Shown here piece after piece: positions 8,620-18,100 of a DNA stretch of 64,000 nt; the stretch's first letter is position 1, and each line of letters begins with the position of its first letter. Source of the DNA: Nonomuraea jiangxiensis (GTDB lineage: Bacteria > Actinomycetota > Actinomycetes > Streptosporangiales > Streptosporangiaceae); contig NZ_FNDJ01000007.1 of the NCBI RefSeq assembly GCF_900099965.1, forward strand, positions 342,995 to 406,994, given 5' to 3'. The notes beneath the pieces are model-generated. The model saw nothing but the letters and a program-made list of their open reading frames with translations. It made no database searches and was not told the origin of the DNA. A program made the translations under genes and the position numbers.

Positions 8620-10445
8620 CAGCGCCCGCCCGCGCCGGCGTCCTCGCCGGGCGGACCGTACGGACCCGTACGGTGTCCGGTCCCCGGCCGGCGGGCCTGG
8701 GCGGTGCGCGCGGCGGCGCGGTCGCGTTCCTGGCCAGCGGCTCCTTCTACGGGGCGGCCGTGATGTGGGGTGGGGCCGATCCGGACGCGGTCGCGGTCGC
8801 CAAGGCGGGCGCCGCGCTCCTGGCGACGTGGTCGTTCTTCGTGGCGGGGTTCGTCGCGCTGGCGCGCAGGCCGGGCAGCATGCTCGGCGCGCTGATGCTC
8901 ACCTCCGGTGCCGTGGGGACGCTCAACAGCCTCACCTATGTGAACCACCCGGTCGCCTACGCGATCGGCAACCTGGCCTCGCCGCTGTTCATCCTGTTGT
9001 GGCTGCACATCGCCATCAGCTTCCCCGAGGAGCGCGGCCGGGCCGGCCCGGCGCGCAGGGTCCTGCTGTACGCGGGCTACTTCGTCATCGTGCCGATCGT
9101 GACGGTCGCGCAGGTGCTCGTTGAACCCGCCCACTACGGCTGTGACACCTGCCCGCCGAGCGGCGTGTTCGCCGCCGGTTACGTCGTGGCCCGGCCCTAC
9201 CAGCTCACCGTCATCGCCGTCTTCACCGTGACGTGCGCGTTGGTCCTGATGGCACTGTGCCTACGCTGGTATCGCGCCTCGCCGCCTCGCCGCCACGTGC
9301 TCCTGCCGATGCTGCCGGCCACCGTGTCGGCTTTCACCCTGGCCGCCGCGGGCTGGGTGGGCACCGCCGTGGACCGCCCCGAGGTCGCCACCGCCGTCCT
9401 GGTCGCCGACTTCGGCGCGTACGCCGCCTCGGCGCTGTGGCCGGTGGGATTCCTCGTCAGCCTGGCCCGCGCCCGCCTGCACCGTTCCGTGGTCGCCGAC
9501 CTGGCCCTCAGCCTGGACGCCCCGCTGCGCCCCGCACAGGTACAGCAGGCGCTGGCGGACGCGCTTCGCGACCCGACGCTGCGGCTGCTCCTCCGGCCAC
9601 CGGATCACGAGCGCTTCGTGGACGTGACCGGGCGACCAGCAGGCCTGCCCACGGCGGCGGAACAGCATGCGGTCACCCTGCTGGAAGGCGGCGCCGGCCA
9701 CGTCGTGGCGCTGGTGCACGATCCCGCGCTGGACGAGGACCCCCGGCTGATCCGGGCCGCCGCCACCACGGTGCTGATGGCGATCGAGAACGAGCGGCTC
9801 AACGCCAAGGTCATGGCACAACTCGCGGAGGTACAGGGCTCGCGGAGCAGGATCGTGGAAGCGATGGACGCGGGCCGCCGCCGCATCGAACGCGACCTGC
9901 ACGACGGCGCCCAGCAGCGACTGGTGAACCTCGCGCTGATGTTGCGGCTGGCACGCTCCCGGCTGGAGGACGGGCATCGCGCCCGCCCGGTCGTCGACGA
10001 GGCGGTCTCGGAGGCGGAGGCCGCCATCGAGGAGCTGCGCGAACTGGCCAGGGGGATCCATCCGGCGATCCTGACCGACGCCGGACTCGGTCCAGCGCTG
10101 GAGTCACTGGCCGAACGCGCACGTCTGCCCGTAAAGGTGCTCGCCCTCCCCGGCCGGCGGCTGCCGCCCACGGTCGAGAGCGCGGTGTACTTCGTCGCCT
10201 CCGAGGCCATCGCGAACGCCGCCAAGCACGCCAGGGCCAACGAAGTGACCGTCGCGGTCGATGAGGAGGGCGGCCTGCTCCGCCTCGTGGTCTCCGACGA
10301 CGGCATCGGCGGCGCCGACCCGCACGGGCCGGGACTGCGCGGCCTCTCCGACCGCATCGCCGCCGCCGGCGGACGGCTCTCCGTCACCAGCTCGCTGTCG
10401 CACGGTACGCGCATCACCGGCGAAATCCCTCTCACCTGGGGATGA
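8616..10445 (+). CDS. NarL-partner sensor histidine kinase (HisKA_3)
   Basis: 609 residues. The N-terminal ~290 residues hold about seven membrane helices. After them comes a soluble segment (VVADLALSLDAPLRPAQVQ). The HisKA_3 dimerisation helix follows, with the phospho-accepting His in RRIERDLHDGAQQRL. The C-terminus is a HATPase_c domain (SEAIANAAKHARANEV, then SDDGIGGADPHGPGLRGLSDR). The start ATG at 8616 overlaps the regulator's stop codon by four bases; the longer open frame upstream lies only over the regulator gene. The kinase is expected to sense a membrane or envelope cue and phosphorylate the response regulator. Confidence 0.95.
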   Translation: MTAPARAGVLAGRTVRTRTVSGPRPAGLGGARGGAVAFLASGSFYGAAVMWGGADPDAVAVAKAGAALLATWSFFVAGFVALARRPGSMLGALMLTSGAVGTLNSLTYVNHPVAYAIGNLASPLFILLWLHIAISFPEERGRAGPARRVLLYAGYFVIVPIVTVAQVLVEPAHYGCDTCPPSGVFAAGYVVARPYQLTVIAVFTVTCALVLMALCLRWYRASPPRRHVLLPMLPATVSAFTLAAAGWVGTAVDRPEVATAVLVADFGAYAASALWPVGFLVSLARARLHRSVVADLALSLDAPLRPAQVQQALADALRDPTLRLLLRPPDHERFVDVTGRPAGLPTAAEQHAVTLLEGGAGHVVALVHDPALDEDPRLIRAAATTVLMAIENERLNAKVMAQLAEVQGSRSRIVEAMDAGRRRIERDLHDGAQQRLVNLALMLRLARSRLEDGHRARPVVDEAVSEAEAAIEELRELARGIHPAILTDAGLGPALESLAERARLPVKVLALPGRRLPPTVESAVYFVASEAIANAAKHARANEVTVAVDEEGGLLRLVVSDDGIGGADPHGPGLRGLSDRIAAAGGRLSVTSSLSHGTRITGEIPLTWG

Positions 10446-10478
10446 GCCCGCCCCTTGACCGTCGCCGCGCACGAACTT

Positions 10479-11453
10479 TCAGGATGAGCCCCCGTAGCGG
10501 GTGGCGATCGTGGTGGCGCGGTCGCGCAGCGAGTCGCGTAACCACTGCGGGGCCAGGGCTTCCGCGTTCGTGCTGAGCTGCCACAGCGCCCATTCGGCGT
10601 GTCTCGGGTCCTGGAAGGTCACCTCCAGCCGCAGCCAGCCGTCCGTGTCGGGTTCCTCGGCGCGGACGGCCAGCGCGGTGCCCAGCAGGTCCTCCCGCCG
10701 CACCGGGTTCACCCGTACCAGCACGGTGACCTGGTCGCCGCCGGCCCGAAACCGCGTGCTGCGTTCCTGCCAGGCCTGGTCCAGATCGACCCGGTCTGGT
10801 CGCTGTGCGGGTTCGGGGAGTTGCTTGGCGGCCAGGACCCGGGACAGCCGGTAGGTGCGGTCCGCGCCCGACCTCGTGGCCAGCAGGTATCCCCGGTCGC
10901 GTACGGTGACCAGGCCGATCGGGTCGACCGTGCGCCACTTCGGGGTCTCGTCCACAGCCGCGTAGTGGATCCGCAGCTTGTGTCCGGCGAGCACCGCGCG
11001 CAGGACCTCGGCCACCACGGTGTCAGGCGCCTCCTCCGTGACCAGCCGGCGCGAGAGGAGGTCGGTCTCCGGGTCGATGAGCAACCGCTCGGCCGCGCCG
11101 GCCGCAGTGTCCCGATAGCTTTCGGGCAGCGCGTCGACCACCTTGAGCATCGCCGAAGCGAGCGCCGAGCCGAGGCCGAACGCCTGCGCGCCCCGCCGCG
11201 ATCCGGCGATCAGCAGGGCAAGGGCCTCGTCGTGGTTGAGTCCGGTGAGCTCGGTACGGAACCCGGGCAACAACGCGAAACCGCCGTGCCGGCCGCGTTC
11301 GGCGTAGACCGGGACGCCGGCCGCGGACAGCGCCTCGATGTCGCGCAGCACGGTGCGGGTGGATACCTCCAGCTCGCGGGCCAGCGCGGTCGCGGACAGC
11401 CGACCGTGCTGCCGCAGCAGCAGCACCAACGAGACCAACCGGTCGGCGCGCAC
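10479..11453 (-). CDS. WYL-domain transcriptional regulator (YafY-like)
   Basis: 324 residues: an N-terminal winged HTH of the DeoR/HTH_11 type (LVSLVLLLRQHGRLSATALARELEVSTRTVLRDIEAL), a central helical part, and a WYL ligand-binding domain followed by the WCX C-terminal extension. The GTG at 11453 (VRADRLVSLV) is preferred because this is where family members begin; a GTG at 11477 gives eight extra residues and would put the start inside the palindrome at 11471-11497. Proteins of this class bind small ligands and usually control a divergent neighbour, here the RidA-family gene. Only 33 bases separate its stop from the convergent histidine-kinase gene. Confidence 0.92.
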   Translation of the reverse strand: MRADRLVSLVLLLRQHGRLSATALARELEVSTRTVLRDIEALSAAGVPVYAERGRHGGFALLPGFRTELTGLNHDEALALLIAGSRRGAQAFGLGSALASAMLKVVDALPESYRDTAAGAAERLLIDPETDLLSRRLVTEEAPDTVVAEVLRAVLAGHKLRIHYAAVDETPKWRTVDPIGLVTVRDRGYLLATRSGADRTYRLSRVLAAKQLPEPAQRPDRVDLDQAWQERSTRFRAGGDQVTVLVRVNPVRREDLLGTALAVRAEEPDTDGWLRLEVTFQDPRHAEWALWQLSTNAEALAPQWLRDSLRDRATTIATRYGGSS

Positions 11454-11470
11454 CCGGAGAACTCTACCGA

Positions 11471-11497
11471 AATACACGACACAGGATGTCGTGTATT
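11471..11497. promoter_or_regulatory. Perfect palindrome, likely WYL-regulator operator
   Basis: An 11-bp perfect inverted repeat (half-site AATACACGACA) with a 5-nt spacer sits in the divergent WYL/RidA intergenic region, ending 18 bases from the WYL start and 94 bases before the RidA start. It is AT-richer than its surroundings. Position and symmetry make it the obvious binding site for the dimeric regulator, controlling both genes. Confidence 0.75.
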
Positions 11498-11590
11498 CGC
11501 TGGCAGGCTCATCAACGCGACCAAAGGATGTCGGCTACCGAGCCGATCGACGTACGTGATGTCGACGAATCGAATGGAGCGAATGTGGCA

Positions 11591-11986
11591 ATGGAGCGAA
11601 CGGCGGTCAACCCGTGGGCGTGGTCGACGGAGCTGGGGTACAACCAGGGTGAGCTCGTCTCCGGGCACACCCGGACGCTGTACTGCTCCGGGCAGACCGC
11701 GATGAGCGGCGAAGGCAGGCCCCAGCATGCCGGTGACATGGCGGCGCAGTTGGCGCTGAGCCTCGACAACCTGGAGGCCGTACTCGGCGAGGCCGGCATG
11801 TCCCTCGCGAACCTCGTCCGGCTCAACGTCTACACCACCGACGTCGATGGGCTGTTCGGGCACTACGGCGTGCTGGCGTCACGGTTGGGCGCCGCCGGGG
11901 TGGCACCGTCCACCACGATGCTCGGGGTGACACGGCTGGCGCTCTCCGACCTGATGGTCGAGCTTGAGGGAACCGCCGTCGCGTGA
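11591..11986 (+). CDS. RidA (YjgF/YER057c/UK114) family protein
   Basis: 131 residues from ATG 11591 (a GTG two codons upstream is equally placed relative to a ggag ribosome site). The family is recognised from HTRTLYCSGQTAMSGEG, the DMAAQLALSLDNLEAVLGEAGMSLANLVRLNVYTTD block and the C-terminal GVTRLALSDLMVELEGTAVA. RidA proteins hydrolyse reactive enamine/imine intermediates, and the conserved Arg is expected just before LNVYTTD. This branch, controlled by a WYL regulator, may act in catabolism of a specific amine rather than in housekeeping. A 12-bp perfect hairpin follows the stop codon. Confidence 0.93.
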   Translation: MERTAVNPWAWSTELGYNQGELVSGHTRTLYCSGQTAMSGEGRPQHAGDMAAQLALSLDNLEAVLGEAGMSLANLVRLNVYTTDVDGLFGHYGVLASRLGAAGVAPSTTMLGVTRLALSDLMVELEGTAVA

Positions 11987-11998
11987 TGCGACCTCGCC

Positions 11999-12028
11999 GC
12001 CGCCTCCGGCAGAACCGCCGGAGGCGGC
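11999..12028 (+). terminator. Terminator of the RidA gene
   Basis: A perfect 12-bp inverted repeat (GCCGCCTCCGGC at 11999-12010 and its complement at 12017-12028) with a 6-nt loop begins 12 bases past the RidA stop codon. Confidence 0.8.
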
Positions 12029-12055
12029 ACGATTGACGAGCTGACGCCGGGTCAT

Positions 12056-12859
12056 TCACGAAGAGTGCGGCTGGGCGGGCTCCCGCTCCGGGGTCGTGCC
12101 GGGGCCGCCTCGGCCGGGCAGCCGAGCGTGGGAGAGCAGAGCCAGCGCCCCCGCGATCACGTGGGGCCAGCCGAACAGGTCCAAAGTGCTGGAGCAGCCA
12201 TGCGGGGCGGACGATAGAAACCAGGCGACCGGGTGGAACAATCCGGGCACCAGCAGCGCCAGCCCGACGAGCGGCGCGCTCGGATGCGCGGCCAGCACGG
12301 CCCCGACAGCAGCCAGGCCGACCCAGATGTAGAGGGCCCCGGCAGTGTCGAGGTGTATCGCGGTCTGCGCCCAGCTGCCCCGCAAATCCGCCCAGCAGCC
12401 GACAAAGACATCGGAGAAGTACCTCCGGGCCAGGGCCTGGCCGAGCACCAGAAGCACGACGGCGCTCCAGAGGGCCGCCCGCGGTCTCGGCAGTTGGTGT
12501 CCCGGGCGGGTCCGCAGCAGGGCGACGACGGCGACCGCGTGGCAGGCCACCACGAGCCACTCACCGCTCCTCTGGCCACAGGGGCTGGTGTAGGGGATGA
12601 CGAGGGTCAGCGCGTTAAGCGCCAGCGTCACCGCCGCGCAGATCGCACCGACTTTGGGGAACTGCCGAGGCGCCCAGAGCGCGAGGAACGCCAGTATGAG
12701 GGGCAGCAGCGTCGAGGCGTATCCGGCGCTCTGCCAGACGGCGGTCTCCAGCGCGCTTGGCTCCATCACCTGGTAGGCGAAATAGCCGCAGCTTTCGAGC
12801 GTCAGGATGGATAACAGAAGCGGTGCGGTGGCGGCCAGGATGGCCAGGGCACGGAACAT
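12056..12859 (-). CDS. Integral membrane protein, unknown function
   Basis: 267 residues with about seven hydrophobic helices (for example ALAILAATAPLLLSILTL and TLLPLILAFLALWAP) and a hydrophilic C-terminal tail rich in Pro, Gly and Glu. Several cysteines fall in predicted outside loops. No family is recognised. ATG 12859 is chosen because GAGAGG lies six bases before it; a TTG two codons upstream is possible. It converges with the RidA gene and stands alone. Confidence 0.7.
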   Translation of the reverse strand: MFRALAILAATAPLLLSILTLESCGYFAYQVMEPSALETAVWQSAGYASTLLPLILAFLALWAPRQFPKVGAICAAVTLALNALTLVIPYTSPCGQRSGEWLVVACHAVAVVALLRTRPGHQLPRPRAALWSAVVLLVLGQALARRYFSDVFVGCWADLRGSWAQTAIHLDTAGALYIWVGLAAVGAVLAAHPSAPLVGLALLVPGLFHPVAWFLSSAPHGCSSTLDLFGWPHVIAGALALLSHARLPGRGGPGTTPEREPAQPHSS

Positions 12860-12952
12860 CGGCAACCTCTCACCGGGCGAATGATCACGGGAGAGAGTAG
12901 CGTCGCGGCCGAAGTGGCCGCGCGGGGCGCACTGGCGAACTCCGCGCAGGCA

Positions 12953-13420
12953 TCAGAGCGGCTGCTCCAGCACGTGTTTCCATTCGGCGAATCCGGCCGC
13001 CGCATAGAAGCCCTTGGCGCCCTCGTTGAAGTCCAGCACGTCGGTCAGCAGCCTCCGGCAACCCTCCAACCTGCCTGCGTCCTTCACGGCCTCGATCAGC
13101 CGACTCGCGACCCCGCCTCTGGCCGCCTGTGGATCCACCGCCAGCTGATCGAGGACGATGAAGGATTCGGCTTGGAGGAACGGGTTTTCCTCGCGACGTA
13201 CGATGACGGCCACGGCATACCCGACCGGACGATCAATCTCGGCGATGAACGCTCGCGTGACGTCTTTGACCAGCTGAGCCGCGAAGTAGTCGGTGAGCTC
13301 CTCTTCGGGTGGGTCGACGCGGTAGACGTCGGGGCGGTGAGCGGCGTGGATCGCATGAACGTGAGGGTTCAGCAGGGCCAGGATTCTGGCGTCCTCTGCT
13401 GCGGCGGCGCGGATCTTCAT
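12953..13420 (-). CDS. GNAT family N-acetyltransferase
   Basis: 155 residues forming a single GNAT domain: MKIRAAAAEDARILALLN at the N-terminus, the beta4 strand ESFIVLDQLAVDPQAARGGVASRLI with the acetyl-CoA pyrophosphate loop, and the C-terminal DFNEGAKGFYAAAGF. The substrate is unknown. Start ATG 13420. Confidence 0.9.
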   Translation of the reverse strand: MKIRAAAAEDARILALLNPHVHAIHAAHRPDVYRVDPPEEELTDYFAAQLVKDVTRAFIAEIDRPVGYAVAVIVRREENPFLQAESFIVLDQLAVDPQAARGGVASRLIEAVKDAGRLEGCRRLLTDVLDFNEGAKGFYAAAGFAEWKHVLEQPL

Positions 13421-13517
13421 GCGGGCACCCTAAATCCAGCCGCTCTCAGGGCCGTCCGAAATGACGATGTGAATGTGCATTACCGACGGCTGCCCAGGTT
13501 GTGTGATCCTCAGTGAG

Positions 13518-14657
13518 ATGCGTAAGGCGACGCGTGTGCTCACTGCACTGGTCCTTGCCGCCATGTGTGTGCCGGCCGCCGATACGGCCCTGGGCGGTGG
13601 TGGGCGGACGGCTGATGACGCTGTTCGGTCGGCGGCGCGCTGGACTGTGAGATACACCGCCTCTGGCGACGAGAACTCCGCGATGAGGGTGATCCCGACG
13701 GCGAGTGGCGGGGCATGGCTGTTCACCACGGGAGCCCGAAGACCCGGCTGGTCGATGCTGCGCTGGGACGGGACCTCCTGGAAACGCTCCACGCCGCCCA
13801 AGCAGTTTGACAAGGCCTGGTCGCTCGAAGTCGGCGGCTCGCCATCCGGGGAAACGATCTGGGCGGCCGCGAGCGTGGCACATGGAGACGAGGACGCGAG
13901 CACAGAGCATCTGTGGCGGTTCTCCGATGGGCGCTGGACGCACCAATTCTCCCGAGACGCGACCTGGACCGGCGTGATCGACATCGCCGTCAGCTCCCGC
14001 GACGATGCCTGGTTCGTCACCTCCATGGATCCGGACGGCGCCCCCTCGGCGGTGCTGCGCTGGGATGGCAGGGCATTGCGTTACCAGGAGGGGCCGGGCG
14101 AGTTCGACATGACCGCGGTCGCTGCGGCGGGGCCGAACGACGTGTGGGTGGTGAGCAGAAGGCAAGGGCCCAGGACACTGCACTGGAACGGCGCAGCCTG
14201 GAAGGAAGTCGATCACCCCTGCGTGGCGGAGTCGGTTCGGTCACCATGTCGGGGGCGGCGCCACCTCGCGTGGATGAGCCTGACGGCACAGCCGGATGGC
14301 CGGGCGTGGGCGGTAGGCCCTGCCTCGGCGGACGGTGGCAGCCCGATCGTGCTGCACTGGGACCGTACCCGATGGACGCAGGTGAGCCTGAACGTGGTTC
14401 AGACAGGCTTGACCGCGGTACGCACCGATCCAGTGAGCGGTCTGTGGATCGCCGCCAGCCCTGCCTCCGGCGCGCCCTATGTGCTCAACCTTCGCGACGG
14501 CAGATGGACCAGATCAACCCTGCCCGGGGGCGGTCCGGCTGATCGCATCATCGACATCGCCCCAGCGCCGGGCACGACGCGGCTCTGGGTCCATACCGTG
14601 CGCCGCGAACTCGCCGGTGACAAGGAGGTTCGGACGGTGTACGAGCTGGTTCAGTGA
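13518..14657 (+). CDS. Secreted beta-propeller-like protein
   Basis: 379 residues from ATG 13518 (MRKATRVLTALVLAAMC), which starts a classical signal peptide; an upstream in-frame ATG adds only a Cys-rich stretch. The mature protein is a series of repeats of about 45 residues with W/D-rich blades (MLRWDGTSWKRS, LWRFSDGRWTHQF, VLRWDGRALRYQ, LHWNGAAWKEV, LHWDRTRWTQV). This is like a propeller of the sort found in extracellular binding proteins. No catalytic residues are apparent. It overlaps by a few bases the end of the decayed phosphatase gene on the other strand. Confidence 0.8.
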   Translation: MRKATRVLTALVLAAMCVPAADTALGGGGRTADDAVRSAARWTVRYTASGDENSAMRVIPTASGGAWLFTTGARRPGWSMLRWDGTSWKRSTPPKQFDKAWSLEVGGSPSGETIWAAASVAHGDEDASTEHLWRFSDGRWTHQFSRDATWTGVIDIAVSSRDDAWFVTSMDPDGAPSAVLRWDGRALRYQEGPGEFDMTAVAAAGPNDVWVVSRRQGPRTLHWNGAAWKEVDHPCVAESVRSPCRGRRHLAWMSLTAQPDGRAWAVGPASADGGSPIVLHWDRTRWTQVSLNVVQTGLTAVRTDPVSGLWIAASPASGAPYVLNLRDGRWTRSTLPGGGPADRIIDIAPAPGTTRLWVHTVRRELAGDKEVRTVYELVQ

Positions 14658-14960
14658 CCCGGCAGCTGTACGGCGATGATCGCGATGTCGTCCCGGCGTG
14701 CCAGGGGCAGCCCGCTGAGCAGTTCGTCACAGAAGACGTCCAGGGGCTCGCGGGCCAGGGAGGCGGCGGTGCGGCGCATGCGTCGCAGCCCCGCATCGAG
14801 GCGCTCTCCTGGCACTTCTACCAGGCCGTCGGTGTGGAGCAGCAGCGTGCTGCCCGGCGGAAGCGTCGCGACGGTGCTGGCGCGCGGCATGTCCCCCTGA
14901 GCGCGTCGCGCACCTGGCTCATGGTGACGGCGGCGGGCCCGTACGGCGGGGTCGGTCCTG
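14651..14960 (-). pseudogene. SpoIIE/PP2C phosphatase remnant
   Basis: The 3' part encodes the C-terminal end of a SpoIIE-type phosphatase: LPPGSTLLLHTDGLVEVPGERLDAGL, then SGLPLARRDDIAIIAVQLPGH. Just upstream, in another frame, is the earlier family segment YGPAAVTMSQVRDALRG (14922 region). The ~100 residues that normally separate these blocks, and the whole N-terminus, are missing. This is an internal deletion with a frame change. Such phosphatases usually act on anti-anti-sigma factors of SigB/SigF-type sigma factors. Confidence 0.7.
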
Positions 14961-15094
14961 AACGGCGACGGCCGCCTTTTGAATCTCTCCCCTCAGTGCT
15001 ATCGGGATGACCGCGCGTAACGTTGCGTGCAGCCGGAAGGGTCACCGGCTCCCACCGCTCCATGAGGCCGATCGAATCCGTCTCGGGTGGTAAG

Positions 15095-15122
15095 GCCGGG
15101 TCCGGCGAGGTCCGGACCCGGC
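15095..15122 (-). terminator. Terminator after the polymorphic toxin
   Basis: A perfect 11-bp inverted repeat (GCCGGGTCCGG at 15095-15105 and its complement at 15112-15122) lies 17 bases past the toxin stop codon. It closes the transcript with no room for a cotranscribed immunity gene. Confidence 0.78.
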
Positions 15123-15138
15123 ATGCGGCTACTTCATC

Positions 15139-18100
15139 TCACGACCCCGGGGGCAGCGGCGGCCGCGGGAACACCCTCGTAGGCGTCCCGTCCTTGAGCA
15201 TGTAGAACTCGATCGACTCCCAGGTGCGCCTCTCCATCCGGTACGCCCGGCGCAACTCGGTCATTTCCCATGCGGTCCCAAGGCCGTTCTTCGGGTCCGC
15301 CACCGTCCGCCAGTCCCCCGGGGGCACCTTGTCTCCGCGCGCCAGCAGGGAGGCCAGCGCCTCGTCGGCGGTCGTGGCGCCGGGGACGCCGTCCAGGGTG
15401 ACGGACAGCCGGACGGAGGAATTGTTCGCCGCCTCGGTGGCGGCGGTCATCCAGAGGGGCCGTCCGTCGCCGTTCGGGGTGGCTACGGCGAACGCCTGCC
15501 TGTTGAAGGTGTACCCGCCGAGGCCCCTGGCCAGGTTGTCCGACCAGGGGTTGATGCCCAGGACGGCGTGATCCCCGGCCTTGACGATGTCCTTGATGCA
15601 GTCGTTGTGCACCAGGACCGGCGTCGAACCCGCGTACACGTAGTACGTGTGGTCGGTCTCGACTTCGAAGTTGTACACGTCGACGCGCCCGTCACTCGCC
15701 GACACCGCCTGGACCCGGTCGGCCTTGCCGGACGGGTCCTGGAGCGCGTCACCAGGGCGGAGGTCCTGCGACTGCGTCCAGCCCTTGCCCTGGACCCAGA
15801 ACCGGTGGCCTTCGGTCACCGACAACGTGCCGCTGTCCGCGGTGATCCGCACCAGTGAGTCCACCGACCGGTGGAACAGCCGTACGACGTCGCGCAGGGT
15901 CCGCCTGCCCGTCGCCGGGTCGGCGGCCCAGACGCGGTCCCCGACCCTGATGTCCTCGATCTTCCTGGGACCGTCCTCGGTGTCGACGAGCGTGCCGGCC
16001 GGGAAACAGTGTCCGGTCGCCAGCGCGTTGCCCGCGGCCCGCTCCAGGCCGGAGATCGCCTCGGCGGGCAGCCCCGAGTAGCGCAGCCGGAACAGCGCCT
16101 GGGTGAAGGCCGTCCCGCTCTGCATGGCCGTACGCAGGGACAGCGCGTACGTGTACCCGGCCTTGATCACCGGTGGGATGACGATCGAGCCGATGGCCCA
16201 CGCGCAACTGGTGGTCGATCCGCCGTCCTGGCCCGTCACCTTGCGCCAGCAGCTGACGTAGTCGTGCACCAGCGCCCTGCCCAGCCCCTGCAGGAAGTTG
16301 ACGACCAGGTCCTTCCCGTTGAAGTGGGTGCGCTTGGTGTAGCGGACGTCGAGCGGGCCGCTGCCCAGGTAGTCGAGCACCAGGGGCCCGGTGCAGTCGG
16401 CGATGCTCCTGCCGGGCTGGGAGCAGGTCTCCAGGTAGTAGTCCTGCGTCCCGTAGAGGTGATACTCCAGGTCGATGTCGCAACCGTTCGTACCGGTGCA
16501 GAAATCCTCCAGGGGATTGATGTCGTAGAGGGCGTCCTCGCTCGGCAGGCTGATCAGGTTGGGGATGCCGGTCGGGCCCGATTCCGAGGCCCTGGCCGCC
16601 TCGCGTTCCTGTTCGGCGGCGGCCTCGGCACGTTCGGCCGCCGCCTGGGCCTGCTCGGCCAGTTCGCGGGCGCGGGCCGCGGCGGCCTCGGCCGTACTGG
16701 CGTCCGTCTCCGCCTGGGTGGCGACGTCGCGGGCCGTGGCCGCGTCGTTCTCGGCGGCGGTGGCCGCGTCACGGGCGGAGGCGGCGTCCTGCTCGGCCGC
16801 GTCGGCCGAGGCGCGGGCGGCGCTCGCGTGCCCCGCCGCGGCGTCGGCGGCCGAGGCCGCGGCAGCCGCGTCCGCCGTGGCCTGGCGGTCGTACTCGACG
16901 GTGTCGGCCTCGGCCTGCACCGCCGCCTTGGCCGCCGTCTTCGCCTCCGCCGCGGAGTCCCGCGCCTTGGCGAGCGAGGCGGCGGCCTTGGCTGCGGAGT
17001 CGGCCGCCTGGGCCGCCGCGACGGCGGCCGCCTTGGCGTCGGCCGTGGCCTGTGCCGCCAACGCCGCGGCCTCCGTGGCGGCCCGTTGCGCCTGTGCCGC
17101 CTTGGCCTGGGCGACGGCGGCCTGCTGCGCGGCCAGCGTCTTGGACGACTGTCCGGTCAGCACGGCCAGACCGGCCGAGGCATCGGTGTCCTTGTACGGC
17201 GAACCGAGCTCGATCGCGTCGTTGGCCGGCTTTATCACCTGGGCCGCGGAGTCGCGTGCGGCCACCGCGGCCTGGGCGGTGGAGTAGGCGAACCCGGCGG
17301 TACGGACCGCGTCGACGTGGGCCGCGTCGGCCTCCCTGCGCGCGACGACGGCGTTCGCCTTGGCGGTGACCGCCTTGGCCTTGGCCGTGTCGGCGAGGAT
17401 CTTGGCCAGGCGGACGTTCTCCGCCGCCGCCTCGGAGGCGGCGATGGCGTCGGCCGCCGCGGCGTGGGCCTTCTTGACGGCGGCGTTCGTGATGGCCACG
17501 TCGCGCTGGGCGGCGTCGGAGGCGGCCCGAGCGCGGGAGGCGGCGGCCTCGGCGCGCGTGGCGGCCTCGCGGGCGGCGGTCGCGGCCTCGGTGGCCTCGG
17601 TGGCGGCGGCGCGGGCGCTAGCTGCGGCGGCGGTCGCCCGGTCGGCGGCGGCCCGTGCCTGGGTGGCGGCGGCCCGCGCGTCCTGCGCGGCGTCGGTGCC
17701 CTCGACGGCGGCGGCGTGCGCCTCGCGCGCGGCGGCCTTGGCCGTCAGGGCGTCCCGCTCGGCTTCAGCCTCCACCGCCTTGTTGCGCGCGTCGCGCGCC
17801 TTGCGCTCGGCCTCCAGCGCCGCGGTCTTCCTCTCCGCCGCCGTGCCGCCCGCCGCCTCGGCGTCGCTGAGCGCGGCAGCCGCCACCTGCCGCTGGTTCT
17901 GGGCGGTGGCCTCGGCCGTCCTGGCCTTGGCCCGTTCCCCGGCGGCGATCTCCTTCTGCGCCTCGGCTCTGTCACGCTCGGCCTCGGCGGTCGCCCGCCT
18001 GCTTCTGGCGTCGGCGGCGGCGGCCTCGGCCTCCTGCTCGGCGGCCTCGGCCCTGCTCTGGGCCTGCTTGGCCTTGGTGGCGTTGAGCGCGGCCTCGGCG

